From: G963677445 sp963678275
GTDB lineage: Bacteria > Bacteroidota > Ignavibacteria > Ignavibacteriales > Melioribacteraceae
Direction of reading: 5' to 3'
Assembly (NCBI GenBank): GCA_963678275.1
Contig: OY782765.1
Coordinates: forward strand, 4,588,001-4,652,000
DNA: 64,000 nt
In this document: piece after piece, positions 28,127 through 36,429 of the stretch
How the letters are laid out: each line of letters starts with the position of its first letter
Position numbering within the stretch: position 1 is the first letter of the stretch
Program-made: the position numbers and the translations under genes
Notes under the pieces: generated by a model
Told to the model about the DNA's origin: nothing
What the model saw: only the letters and a program-made list of their open reading frames with translations
Databases searched by the model: none

Positions 28127-29242
28127 GTGTAGCATCCCGTTAGAAAGCGTACCATTATGCTTTTAAGGGTTTGCCAGTATAAGTCCATTCAAATGGCTTT
28201 GCTCTTGTTCTATTATATGTTTTTATATATTCCATCAATTGATCAATCAATTGCTTTTTAGATTCCCAAATCCCCCCGACCAGAACATCCTTCGTAAGTA
28301 TTCCAAACCAGATTTCTATCATATTTAGCCACGATGAATATGTTGGGGTAAAGTGAAACGTAAATTTCCTCTTATGCTTCAACCACTCTTTTATCTTATC
28401 ATTTTTATGTATGATTAGATTATCTAAAATGATATGCAAATGTTTGTTCCTGTATTTTCTATCCAGCTTTTTTAAGAACTTCAAGAAGTTATCTGAGGTA
28501 TTTCTATCAATTGTTGACGCGACAATCTCTCCTGTATGGACTGCCAATGAGGCTATTAGAGAAACAGTTCCATTCCTTTTATATGTATTCGTTTGTCTTT
28601 TGGGCTTCCCCGGAATCATTGGCAATTCAGGCTGTGTTCTGTCAAGCGCCTGTATTTGTGTCTTTTCATCGACAGAGAGGATCAAAGCATTTTCCGGGGG
28701 ATTCATGTATAGGCCGATTACATCAACCATTTTCACTTCAAATTCCGGATCGGTGCTTTTCCCACACCATTGATCTATTTTATGCGGTTTTAATGTCGCC
28801 TCGTTCAGAATTCGGTTTACATGTGATTTACTGATCCCTGTTTTTTCGGCAATCCTTTGTTGGGACCAGCGTGTATACCCCCCTTCCGGTTTTGCACATG
28901 ACAGCCTTATTACTTCTGCCTTTTCTTCGGGGGTATATATTGTTTCACGGCCTGGTCTTTGGCTGTCTTTTAAGCCGGAGATCCGAAGCTTGTGAAATCT
29001 TTTACGCCATTTTGCGGCTGTCGCCCTGCTACAGTTTAGGGTTTGGGTTATATAATCCAGTGTTTTACCTTCTGAGGACATAAGTATTATTTTGGCTCTC
29101 AGTACATACCTGTTTTCAGCTTTTTGAGATCGACTTATAACCAGTAATTCTTGTATTTCTTGTTCTGTCAGTTTTATTATTTTTGATTTTCGCATTATCA
29201 AATATACGAAAATATAGTTTATCTATCAACGGGATACTACAC
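28127..29242 (-). mobile_element. IS630-family insertion sequence
   Basis: The 1116-bp element starts GTGTAGCATCCCGTT and ends AACGGGATACTACAC, which are terminal inverted repeats with one mismatch. It is flanked by TA on both sides (28125-28126 and 29243-29244), the target duplication expected for the IS630/Tc1 group. It sits within the T9SS-domain codons of the host gene. The transposase frame fills almost the whole element and is intact, so the insertion is recent and the element may be active. Confidence 0.93.
28155..29201 (-). CDS. IS630-family transposase
   Basis: This 348-residue transposase has two N-terminal HTH domains (residues ~10-60 and ~95-140, including WSQQRIAEKTGISKSHVNRIL) and a DDE_3 core: D in LILSVDEKTQ, D in LHIILDNLIIHK and E in SSWLNMIEIWFG. 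It mediates cut-and-paste movement into TA dinucleotides, in agreement with the TA flanks. No frameshift or stop is present. Confidence 0.94.
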   Translation of the reverse strand: MIMRKSKIIKLTEQEIQELLVISRSQKAENRYVLRAKIILMSSEGKTLDYITQTLNCSRATAAKWRKRFHKLRISGLKDSQRPGRETIYTPEEKAEVIRLSCAKPEGGYTRWSQQRIAEKTGISKSHVNRILNEATLKPHKIDQWCGKSTDPEFEVKMVDVIGLYMNPPENALILSVDEKTQIQALDRTQPELPMIPGKPKRQTNTYKRNGTVSLIASLAVHTGEIVASTIDRNTSDNFLKFLKKLDRKYRNKHLHIILDNLIIHKNDKIKEWLKHKRKFTFHFTPTYSSWLNMIEIWFGILTKDVLVGGIWESKKQLIDQLMEYIKTYNRTRAKPFEWTYTGKPLKA

Positions 29243-30241
29243 TAGTTTAACATATGCCTCGCGGGAAACAGAAATACTAAATGTTGTGGAGCTATTAAAG
29301 GGATTTGGGTAATTTTGGGAAAGTGAGAATTCTTCAACTGTATTTTTATCTTCAACGGCAACCGTAGGCGAATATGAAACTTTATTAAATACTCCACCTG
29401 TCGGATAATAATAGGTCGTAGGATAAAAATCTTTATCAATTATTTTAAATCTGTAGTAAACATCATACCCGTTGCAAAAATAATCGGGATCGAGAGAGAC
29501 ATAAATTGCCCAGTTAAAGCCCTCCACGTTAATTAAATTCTTCCAATAGGTAGCAGTTGTGTCAGAGCCATTCGAATAAAAATATTCTATTTTTGCTTCC
29601 TGGACATAGGAAAAATATTGTGTGCCAAACATAGATTCACAGGAAATATTTGCGCGCGCTCTTATTTCGACAGTATCGGCTATTGTAGTTGAACTTTGTG
29701 ATGAATAAATAGATAGGTTATATACTTTTGGATTTATATTGGCCCGGTAGTGCACTAAGGCTGAGTCGGAAAAAATATTTGCTGAAATCGTATATGTTTG
29801 AAAAGCGCAGCCGCCATGATATTCACAAGAACCTCCTTTCAGAATAGGACCAATGTTGTCCGCGAATAATTCGTAATAATCACAGTCTTCAATTCTATAT
29901 TCAAAACCTTTACAGTAGCGCGTGCTTCCGGCAATAAAATACCAGCCATCTGTTACCCTTACTTCCCTGAAGGAGGATGAAAAATGTGGCCTTTGGAAAA
30001 AACAATTTCCTTCCGCCAAATTAAAATCCATATATACAAATTCGTTATTATTAAAATATGAATAAAGAATATTATCATCTTTATCGTATCGCCAGACTAA
30101 ATTATCGTTTTCTAATATTTTATAATACAGCTTATCATTAATTGTTAAAGTATCTGTTGTGGTAATCGTATTCACCTCAATGATACAATCACCATTTCCC
30201 CAATCTTCATAATGATAAATAGTTCGCCAATAATTATCAGT

Positions 30242-32412
30242 GTGCATCGGGAACCAGTTGTTTTGAGCAAAAAACTGGCTGCTGAAAAAAATTATAATCA
30301 CTATTAAATTTTTTTTCACCGCACAATATTCAGGCATTATCCCCTCCATCTCAGTTTAGCTGTTTATTCTAAAAATTAACTTATTTTCTCGATCTTAAAT
30401 CACTCTGCCATTACTCAGAAAATGAGAAACAAAATCAAAATGCATCTCTTAAATTTTTACAAGAGACTGATTACTGAAAATCGGGATATTAACTTCTGAA
30501 ATGAAAGTTAATAAAACTTCCGGGAAAGATAATATCGTATATTTAATTCCGTGATGATATTTTTAAATAAATTTGCGCAATTATTATGGCAATATTTAGT
30601 TATAAGTTTATTTAAGAAATGTCATTTTGATCACATCTGAGAAAAGTTTTTTATCTCCATCCATTACATTTAGTCTGCAAAAATATATCCCGCTCGGTAA
30701 ACCTGATGCATCAAAACCAATTTTATATATTCCGGCAGGTTTGTATTCACTTACCAGGGTTGAAACACATTGTCCGATTGAATTATAGACCTCAAGATTT
30801 ATATAAGCTTTACGGGAAAGTGAAAAACTGAAGGTTGTTGAACTGTTAAAAGGATTTGGAAAATTTTGAGAAAGAGAAAACTCCTTAATGATATTTTGCT
30901 CCTCAGCTTTTACCGGTTGGGAATATGATGCCTTTTTATAAGAATTTGGTGGAAAGTAGTATGTTGTTGGATAAAAATCTTTATCAATAATTTTGAACCT
31001 GTAGAAGAGATCATATCCGTTACAATAATACTCCGGATCAAGATTAACATATAAGGCCCAGTTAAATCCGCTAAAATTCATTAAATTTTTTCGATAGGTT
31101 GATGTGGTATCAATACCATCAGAATAAAAATATTCAATCATTGCCTCTCTGATAAAAGTGAAATATTGTGTCCCGGATGATGATGAACAAGTTCGATTTC
31201 CACGAGCTTCGATTTGAATGGTATCACTCAAAGTTGTTGAACTATGAATAGAGTTAATGGATAACTGCCTGACAATTGGATAGATATTTGCACAATGATG
31301 TGTAAAAACTGAGTCAGTATAAATATTAGCAGAAATTGTATATGTTTGCCAAGTTTCATCGTAATAGAAACAGTAAGTGCCTTTCAGGATTGGACCGATA
31401 TTCTCGGCAAATATTTCATATTGATCACAAGTATTTTCATCTCTATACTCAACACCCATACAATAACGGGTTTCCCCCGCAATGAAATAATTACCCACAG
31501 TTACTCTCACATCTCTGGGTTCCAGGGAATTGTGTGGTCTTTGTAAAAAATGGTCTCCATTTTCTAAGTTGAAATCCATATAAACAAATTCAGAGTTATC
31601 AAAATAAGAATAAAGAATCTTTTCAGCTTTGTCGTAACGCCAAATCAAATCATCATCATCATTCACTGTAAAATATGTCTTATCGTTAATTGTAAAAGTA
31701 TCAACAATCGAAATTCTTTTAATTCCAAATGAACAGACTCCACTCGTCTCATTAACATATTGAAAAAGTGTTTGCCAGGTATTACCAATATGCATCGGGA
31801 ACCAGTTGTTTTGGGCAAAAAACTGGCTGCTGAAAAAAATTATAATCACTATTAAATTTTTTTTCACCGCACAATATTCAGGCATAATCCCCTCCATCTC
31901 AGTTTAGCTGTTTATTCTAAAAATTAACTTATTTTCTCGATCTTAAATCACTCTGCCATTGCTCAGAAAATGAGGAACAAAATCAAAATGCATCTCTTAA
32001 ATTTTTACAAGAGACTGATTACTGAAAATCGGGATATTAACTTCCGGGAAAGATAATATCGTATATTTAATTCCGTGATGATATTTTTAAATAAATTTGC
32101 GCAATTATTATGGCAATATTTAGTTATAAGTTTATTTAAGATATGTCATTTTGATCACATCTGAGAAAAGTTTTTTATCCCCATCCATTACATTTAGTCT
32201 GCAAAAATATATCCCGCTCGGTAAACCTGATGCGTCAAAACCAATTTTATATATTCCGGCAGGTTTGTATTCACTTACCAGGGTTGAAACACATTGTCCG
32301 ATTGAATTATAGACCTCAAGATTTATATAAGCTTTACGGGAAAGTGAAAAACTGAAGGTTGTTGAACTGTTAAAAGGATTTGGAAAATTTTGAGAAAGAG
32401 AAAACTCCTCAA
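30242..32412. repeat. Duplicated gene-junction block (two copies, ~620-650 bp each)
   Basis: The block from the 5' end of copy 1 through the gap to the 3' third of copy 2 (about 30242-30890) is repeated almost base for base at the copy 2/copy 3 junction (about 31790-32412). The main difference is a ~24-base stretch around 30498-30522 (TGAAATGAAAGTTAATAAAA) that is missing from the second copy. Only scattered substitutions are seen otherwise. Confidence 0.75.
30608..31897 (-). CDS. Secreted T9SS protein (family A, copy 2)
   Basis: The 429-residue protein (first ATG; MPEYCAVKKN 12 bases on is the likely start after GGAGGGG) has a signal peptide ending FFAQ. Its ~310-residue mature domain starts NNWFPMHIGNTW and contains ILYSYFDNSEFVYMDFNLENG, RYCMGVEYRDENTCDQYEIFAENIGPILKG and WALYVNLDPEYYCNGYDLFYRFKIIDKDFYPTTYY. 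A T9SS type A tail (SQNFPNPFNSSTTF ... KMTFLK) follows. No family was recognised. The conserved Asp-rich strands suggest a beta-rich extracellular domain. Its N-terminal 35 residues match copy 1 and its last ~100 residues match copy 3 almost exactly at DNA level, while the middle has diverged. Confidence 0.83.
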   Translation of the reverse strand: MEGIMPEYCAVKKNLIVIIIFFSSQFFAQNNWFPMHIGNTWQTLFQYVNETSGVCSFGIKRISIVDTFTINDKTYFTVNDDDDLIWRYDKAEKILYSYFDNSEFVYMDFNLENGDHFLQRPHNSLEPRDVRVTVGNYFIAGETRYCMGVEYRDENTCDQYEIFAENIGPILKGTYCFYYDETWQTYTISANIYTDSVFTHHCANIYPIVRQLSINSIHSSTTLSDTIQIEARGNRTCSSSSGTQYFTFIREAMIEYFYSDGIDTTSTYRKNLMNFSGFNWALYVNLDPEYYCNGYDLFYRFKIIDKDFYPTTYYFPPNSYKKASYSQPVKAEEQNIIKEFSLSQNFPNPFNSSTTFSFSLSRKAYINLEVYNSIGQCVSTLVSEYKPAGIYKIGFDASGLPSGIYFCRLNVMDGDKKLFSDVIKMTFLK

Positions 32413-33412
32413 TTATATTTTCATTTTCGACCGAAACTGTCGGGGAATAGGAGATTTTCTTAAAAGCCCCTCCTAAAGGATGATAATAGGTAGTCGGAAA
32501 AAAATCCTTATCAAATATTTTAATTCTATAGTAGACATCATAACCATTATAAAAATAATTCGGATCGAGCGATAAATTCAGAGCCCAGTTGAAACCATAA
32601 AAATTGCTCAGACTTTGATAATGGATTGAAGTAGTATCTGTCCCATCTGAATAGAAATATTCAATAATAGCTTCCCTGACAAAAGTAAAATACCGGGGAA
32701 CATTTTGCCCGCAGTGAACATTTCCGTGAGCGTCAATTTCAACTGTATCGGAAATTTGAGTTGAATTTTGAGTTGAATAAACTGACAAATATTTGACAAA
32801 TGGATCAATATTCGCGCGATGATGAACAAAAGCAGAATCGGAAAAAAGATTAGCCGAAATAGTATAGGTCTGACGTCGGGTCCCCCAAAAAGATGATGAA
32901 CAGGAAGTCCATTTTAATACCGGACCAATATTCTCCGCAAAAAACTCACAGTGATCACAATCGTCATATGAATATTCAAACCCTTTACAATAACGTGTTT
33001 GGCCGGCAACGAAATATGTCCCATCAATCACTCTGACTTCTCTATAATAATTTGAATTTTGAGGTCTGTGAAAAAAATACTCACCCCTCTCCAAATTAAA
33101 ATCCATATAAACATATTCCAGACTATCAACATATGAATAAAGTATATTGTCATCTTTATCGTAACGCCAGAACAATTCCTCCTCCTCATATAATTGATAA
33201 TATTTTTTATTGTTCACTGTTATTGTATCAGTTGTGTTAATTCTTGTCATTTCAAATGAACATTCTCCATAATAGTAGTCATCGAATCGATAGATTCTCT
33301 GCCAAAAATTACCCATATGCATAGGAAACCAGTTATTTTGCGCTAAAAGACTGCTGCATTCAAGAGTGATTAATACAATAATTGCCATTTTAACATAGAA
33401 ATATTTTGACAT
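32132..33412 (-). CDS. Secreted T9SS protein (family A, copy 3)
   Basis: The 426-residue paralogue has a different signal peptide (MSKYFYVKMAIIVLITLECSSLLAQ) but the same mature start (NNWFPMHMGNFWQ) and domain layout as copies 1 and 2. Its T9SS tail (SQNFPNPFNSSTTF ... KMTYLK) is nearly identical at DNA level to that of copy 2. It is transcribed first in the three-gene run; the gaps between copies are ~235-260 bp and are themselves duplicated. Function is unknown. Confidence 0.83.
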   Translation of the reverse strand: MSKYFYVKMAIIVLITLECSSLLAQNNWFPMHMGNFWQRIYRFDDYYYGECSFEMTRINTTDTITVNNKKYYQLYEEEELFWRYDKDDNILYSYVDSLEYVYMDFNLERGEYFFHRPQNSNYYREVRVIDGTYFVAGQTRYCKGFEYSYDDCDHCEFFAENIGPVLKWTSCSSSFWGTRRQTYTISANLFSDSAFVHHRANIDPFVKYLSVYSTQNSTQISDTVEIDAHGNVHCGQNVPRYFTFVREAIIEYFYSDGTDTTSIHYQSLSNFYGFNWALNLSLDPNYFYNGYDVYYRIKIFDKDFFPTTYYHPLGGAFKKISYSPTVSVENENIIEEFSLSQNFPNPFNSSTTFSFSLSRKAYINLEVYNSIGQCVSTLVSEYKPAGIYKIGFDASGLPSGIYFCRLNVMDGDKKLFSDVIKMTYLK

Positions 33413-33785
33413 AATTCCCTCTTAAAAAATTGAAAAATCGAAGTATAAAAAAAATTGCTCAGTCATTTTTAAGCTTTTTGCCACTATTTGTAATTAAAAG
33501 CAAAAATATAAAAAATATTTGAAAAAATCATAAATAGTATTTTGGATAATCCGGCAAACATTACGTTCACTTATTATTTATTTTTATTGATTACAGCAAT
33601 CTATATTTTTTTTTGACTGTGATAATTTAAAAAGAAAGCAAATTGAAGAATTCGGACAATTCTGAAATCAATTATCTTTTCTGAATATGAAAAAGTACTC
33701 TTGGAAATGTGCGGCTTGATATTACAATATATATATATTATTTTATTAAACAATTTATATAATCCAAACTGTTTTGAGTCGGGGA
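33413..33785. promoter_or_regulatory. AT-rich divergent promoter region
   Basis: This ~370-bp gap separates the family A genes (minus) from the LVIVD gene (plus), so both promoters should lie here. It is very AT-rich with runs such as TATATATATATTATTTT near 33725. No clear operator or gene was seen. Confidence 0.45.
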
Positions 33786-35909
33786 ATGAAAAAATTATAT
33801 ATTTATTCAATTTTTTATCTGTTTGCCTTATCTGTTAATGCGCAGAGTAATTTGCAAATAATTGGCACCTGGAGTTTACCGGGATTGGGTTGGCCAACGG
33901 AAGTTATCGGGGATTCCAATTATGTATACATGGCATATGACGACAAAGTCCTGCTTTTTGACATCCATACTCCTGAAAATTCCGAAATAATTAACATTAC
34001 CAGCTATCAGCATGATGTCCAATGTCTTCAGATATATGACAGCCTTGCTTATATAATCAATGATTACCAACATGTATGCGTTTACGAAATCAGTGACCCG
34101 TTAAACTGGGAAAGAATAAAAGTATTTAAAATGCATAATTTTGATGCTTATGAGCTGGAAATATGGGGGGATTACGCTTATTTTGCTTGCGCTGACTCAG
34201 GTTTGGAAGTGTGGAATATTGGTGAGGAGCCCTATTTTATTAAGAAGGTTTCTTCCGGTGATGGATTATTTTATAAAATTACCCGTCATGATAAATATTT
34301 ATATGCAAGTGACTGGAATAAGTATTTAAACATTTATGATCTGACAGAGCCCGCGAATCCTGAGCTGGTAGTTTCTTATCCCTGTGACAAAATATTCCAG
34401 GATTTAATTTACAAAGGAGGATTACTTTTCACATGTGCGGATGTCGGTTCACTTGTATACGATGTCAACGATCCGGCGAATCCTGTACTAACTGACACTC
34501 TCAGGGCCGGAATAAATTTTTCAAAAGTTATCAATAAAGAAAATCTGCTTATTCTTGGTTCTTCACTCGATAGAATAATTTGTCTATATGATATTTCAGA
34601 TCCCACGAATCCGCAATTATTAAGTGAAATTAATGGCTTAATTCCGTCGCATTTAAATATATACGGTGATTTACTTTTTATTGCCGAATTTAACCGCGGC
34701 CTGTATATATACAATATCAGCGATTTGACCAACCCGATTTTATATACCCGGTGCGATACTCACACGTGGTGCAAAAAGATTGCAAAACATGGGGATTACA
34801 TTTATACCGCATCGGAGGTAAACGGATTGATTATAGTCGACTGTTCAAATCCACAGGCTCCTGTTAAAGTATCCGCTATGTATCCGGGCGTAAATGTGAA
34901 TGATGTGCAATTTTTCAATAACACACTTTTTATGTCAGGTTCCGGAGATAAAGGAATTATGGCGGTTAATGTAGATGATCCTGAATCTCCGGAAATGCTT
35001 TATTCCATACCTCTATCCGGTACAGTCAGGGAATTCGCATTTAAAGATAATTATTTATTCGTACCCGACTCCGGATTAAAAATTTTCGATATGGCGGATT
35101 TTTATAACCCCTCACTGGTTGCCAAGATTGATTTGCAGATGAGTTCCGGCTCATTAGTTTTTAACGAAAATCTTATCATTTTATCTGGAATTAACAAACA
35201 TTATTTTATTGACATTTCGAATCCGAACACACCGGAAATGATTTCCGCAATTTATAGTGGCTGGAACGCGCCTCGCATTTCAGTTTATAACAATCATTTG
35301 TATGAAGCTTCTAATGAGGGTGGTCTGAAAGTATATGATATTACCGATCCTGTAAATTATATTGTTAAGGGAAGATTTCTGATAGGAGAATATGTAAACG
35401 AAGTCCAAAATTTTAATGATACTTTATTTGTTACAAGTGAAGGTTCTAAAATAAGAATGTACGAATTAAAGAACCCAATGCAACTGTCTTCGATAGGTTC
35501 ACATAACAATTGCCTTGCTTTTGACTATTATAAAGAAGGTAATCTGATTTATGTTGCCAGTCTTTCTTCCGGCATAACTATACTTCGATATGGCGAACCG
35601 GCGAATAATGATGAAAATACTGATATTCCCACTCATTATAATCTTTCTCAAAATTATCCAAATCCATTTAACCCTGTCACGAATATAAGCTTCAGCCTTC
35701 CCGTTAAGTCAAATGTAAAACTAACTATTTTTAACGCTCTTGGTCAGGAAGTAAAAATACTGGCTGCCCGGGAAATGGAAGCGGGAGTGCATACTCTGAA
35801 TTTTGACGCTTTATCAATAGCCAGCGGAATATATTTCTACAGAGTCACCGTAGAAGGAACTGATGGAACCAGCTACAGGAATACAAAAAAGATGGTGTTA
35901 CAAAAATAA
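33786..35909 (+). CDS. Secreted LVIVD-repeat beta-propeller protein with T9SS tail
   Basis: ATG 33786 (MKKLYIYSIFYLFALSVNAQ) starts a clean signal peptide; a TTG at 33774 in the same frame is less likely. The ~707-residue protein has about thirteen repeats of ~40-45 residues with the LVIVD pattern (VWNIGEEPYFIKKV, IYDLTEPANPELVVSY, VYDVNDPANPVLTDTL, LYDISDPTNPQLLSEI, IYNISDLTNPIL). These are known from surface propeller proteins of bacteria and archaea. The last ~85 residues are the T9SS domain (SQNYPNPFNPVTNI ... KMVLQK). The likely role is binding on the cell surface, but no ligand can be named. It is monocistronic and is followed by a MITE-like element. Confidence 0.87.
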   Translation: MKKLYIYSIFYLFALSVNAQSNLQIIGTWSLPGLGWPTEVIGDSNYVYMAYDDKVLLFDIHTPENSEIINITSYQHDVQCLQIYDSLAYIINDYQHVCVYEISDPLNWERIKVFKMHNFDAYELEIWGDYAYFACADSGLEVWNIGEEPYFIKKVSSGDGLFYKITRHDKYLYASDWNKYLNIYDLTEPANPELVVSYPCDKIFQDLIYKGGLLFTCADVGSLVYDVNDPANPVLTDTLRAGINFSKVINKENLLILGSSLDRIICLYDISDPTNPQLLSEINGLIPSHLNIYGDLLFIAEFNRGLYIYNISDLTNPILYTRCDTHTWCKKIAKHGDYIYTASEVNGLIIVDCSNPQAPVKVSAMYPGVNVNDVQFFNNTLFMSGSGDKGIMAVNVDDPESPEMLYSIPLSGTVREFAFKDNYLFVPDSGLKIFDMADFYNPSLVAKIDLQMSSGSLVFNENLIILSGINKHYFIDISNPNTPEMISAIYSGWNAPRISVYNNHLYEASNEGGLKVYDITDPVNYIVKGRFLIGEYVNEVQNFNDTLFVTSEGSKIRMYELKNPMQLSSIGSHNNCLAFDYYKEGNLIYVASLSSGITILRYGEPANNDENTDIPTHYNLSQNYPNPFNPVTNISFSLPVKSNVKLTIFNALGQEVKILAAREMEAGVHTLNFDALSIASGIYFYRVTVEGTDGTSYRNTKKMVLQK

Positions 35910-35911
35910 TT

Positions 35912-36255
35912 TCAGAACTCCTGATCCCGGTAATACAAAGCAATAACTTATATGGATTCATTCGCAAAATAAAAACGCGGGATTGAAGTCTGGGAAATAG
36001 TCCCGCCAGCGATCTGCCGCGTCGGACAGGCTGACAGAAAATAGCCCCGCAATTCATTGTGGGATAAATGGGCAATATACAATAACAAAAAGTCCTGTCA
36101 GGGACGACAGAGACAATTTTTCATACTTCAAAATGAAACATCTATTTTATTATTTACTCGATGAATGTGAAATACTGTTTATATTGAGAGCCTGGGATAT
36201 GATAATTCGCGATAAATTTCCGCGATTTCATTTTGCGAGAGGTAAGGAGTTCTGA
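35912..36255. repeat. ~345-bp MITE-like element, copy 1
   Basis: The ends are perfect 11-bp inverted repeats, TCAGAACTCCT (35912-35922) and AGGAGTTCTGA (36245-36255). The inside carries smaller palindromes (GTCCCGCCAG type, CCCCGCAATTCATTGTGGG). A second copy at 58557-58901 matches along its whole length with scattered changes. Short open frames in it look alike only because the DNA does. Confidence 0.78.
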
Positions 36256-36268
36256 AATTACAGAGCAG

Positions 36269-36301
36269 AAAAAAAAGGGGAATGACCGGCGGCCATTCCC
36301 C
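36269..36301 (-). terminator. Rho-independent terminator of the minus-strand TonB-receptor operon
   Basis: Read on the minus strand, GGGGAATGGCC-GCC-GGTCATTCCCC (36301-36277, one mismatch) is followed by eight T (36276-36269). It lies ~130 bases after the receptor stop. Confidence 0.78.
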
Positions 36302-36429
36302 TGCGCGTGTGAGTGACTGTTGAGCAAATAAACTTTTAGATGAGCCCTCCGGACTGGCACATCCGGAAGGCACAAATAAATGGGAGTAATAAATATGCTA
36401 TTTTATTTTCTATTGTTTTATGAACAGTG

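Larger units (their letters stand above)
27939..30349 (-). pseudogene. Secreted T9SS protein (family A, copy 1), split by an IS630-type insertion
   Basis: The N-terminal part (30349 down to 29245) has a signal peptide (ATG 30337 MPEYCAVKKNLIVIIIFFSS; GGAGGGG sits just upstream) and about 330 residues close to the two copies downstream. It stops inside the T9SS domain at SREAYVKL. The remaining 60 residues (AVYNSLGQCVSTL ... IFSDVIKMTYLK) lie at 27939-28126. Removing 28127-29242 and one TA restores a single frame, so the gene was intact just before insertion. The protein begins its mature part with QNNWFPMH, has many conserved aromatic residues and paired cysteines (FEYRIEDCDYYELFADNIGPILK), and has no known fold. 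The truncated product lacks a complete sorting signal and would not be exported by T9SS. Confidence 0.88.
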
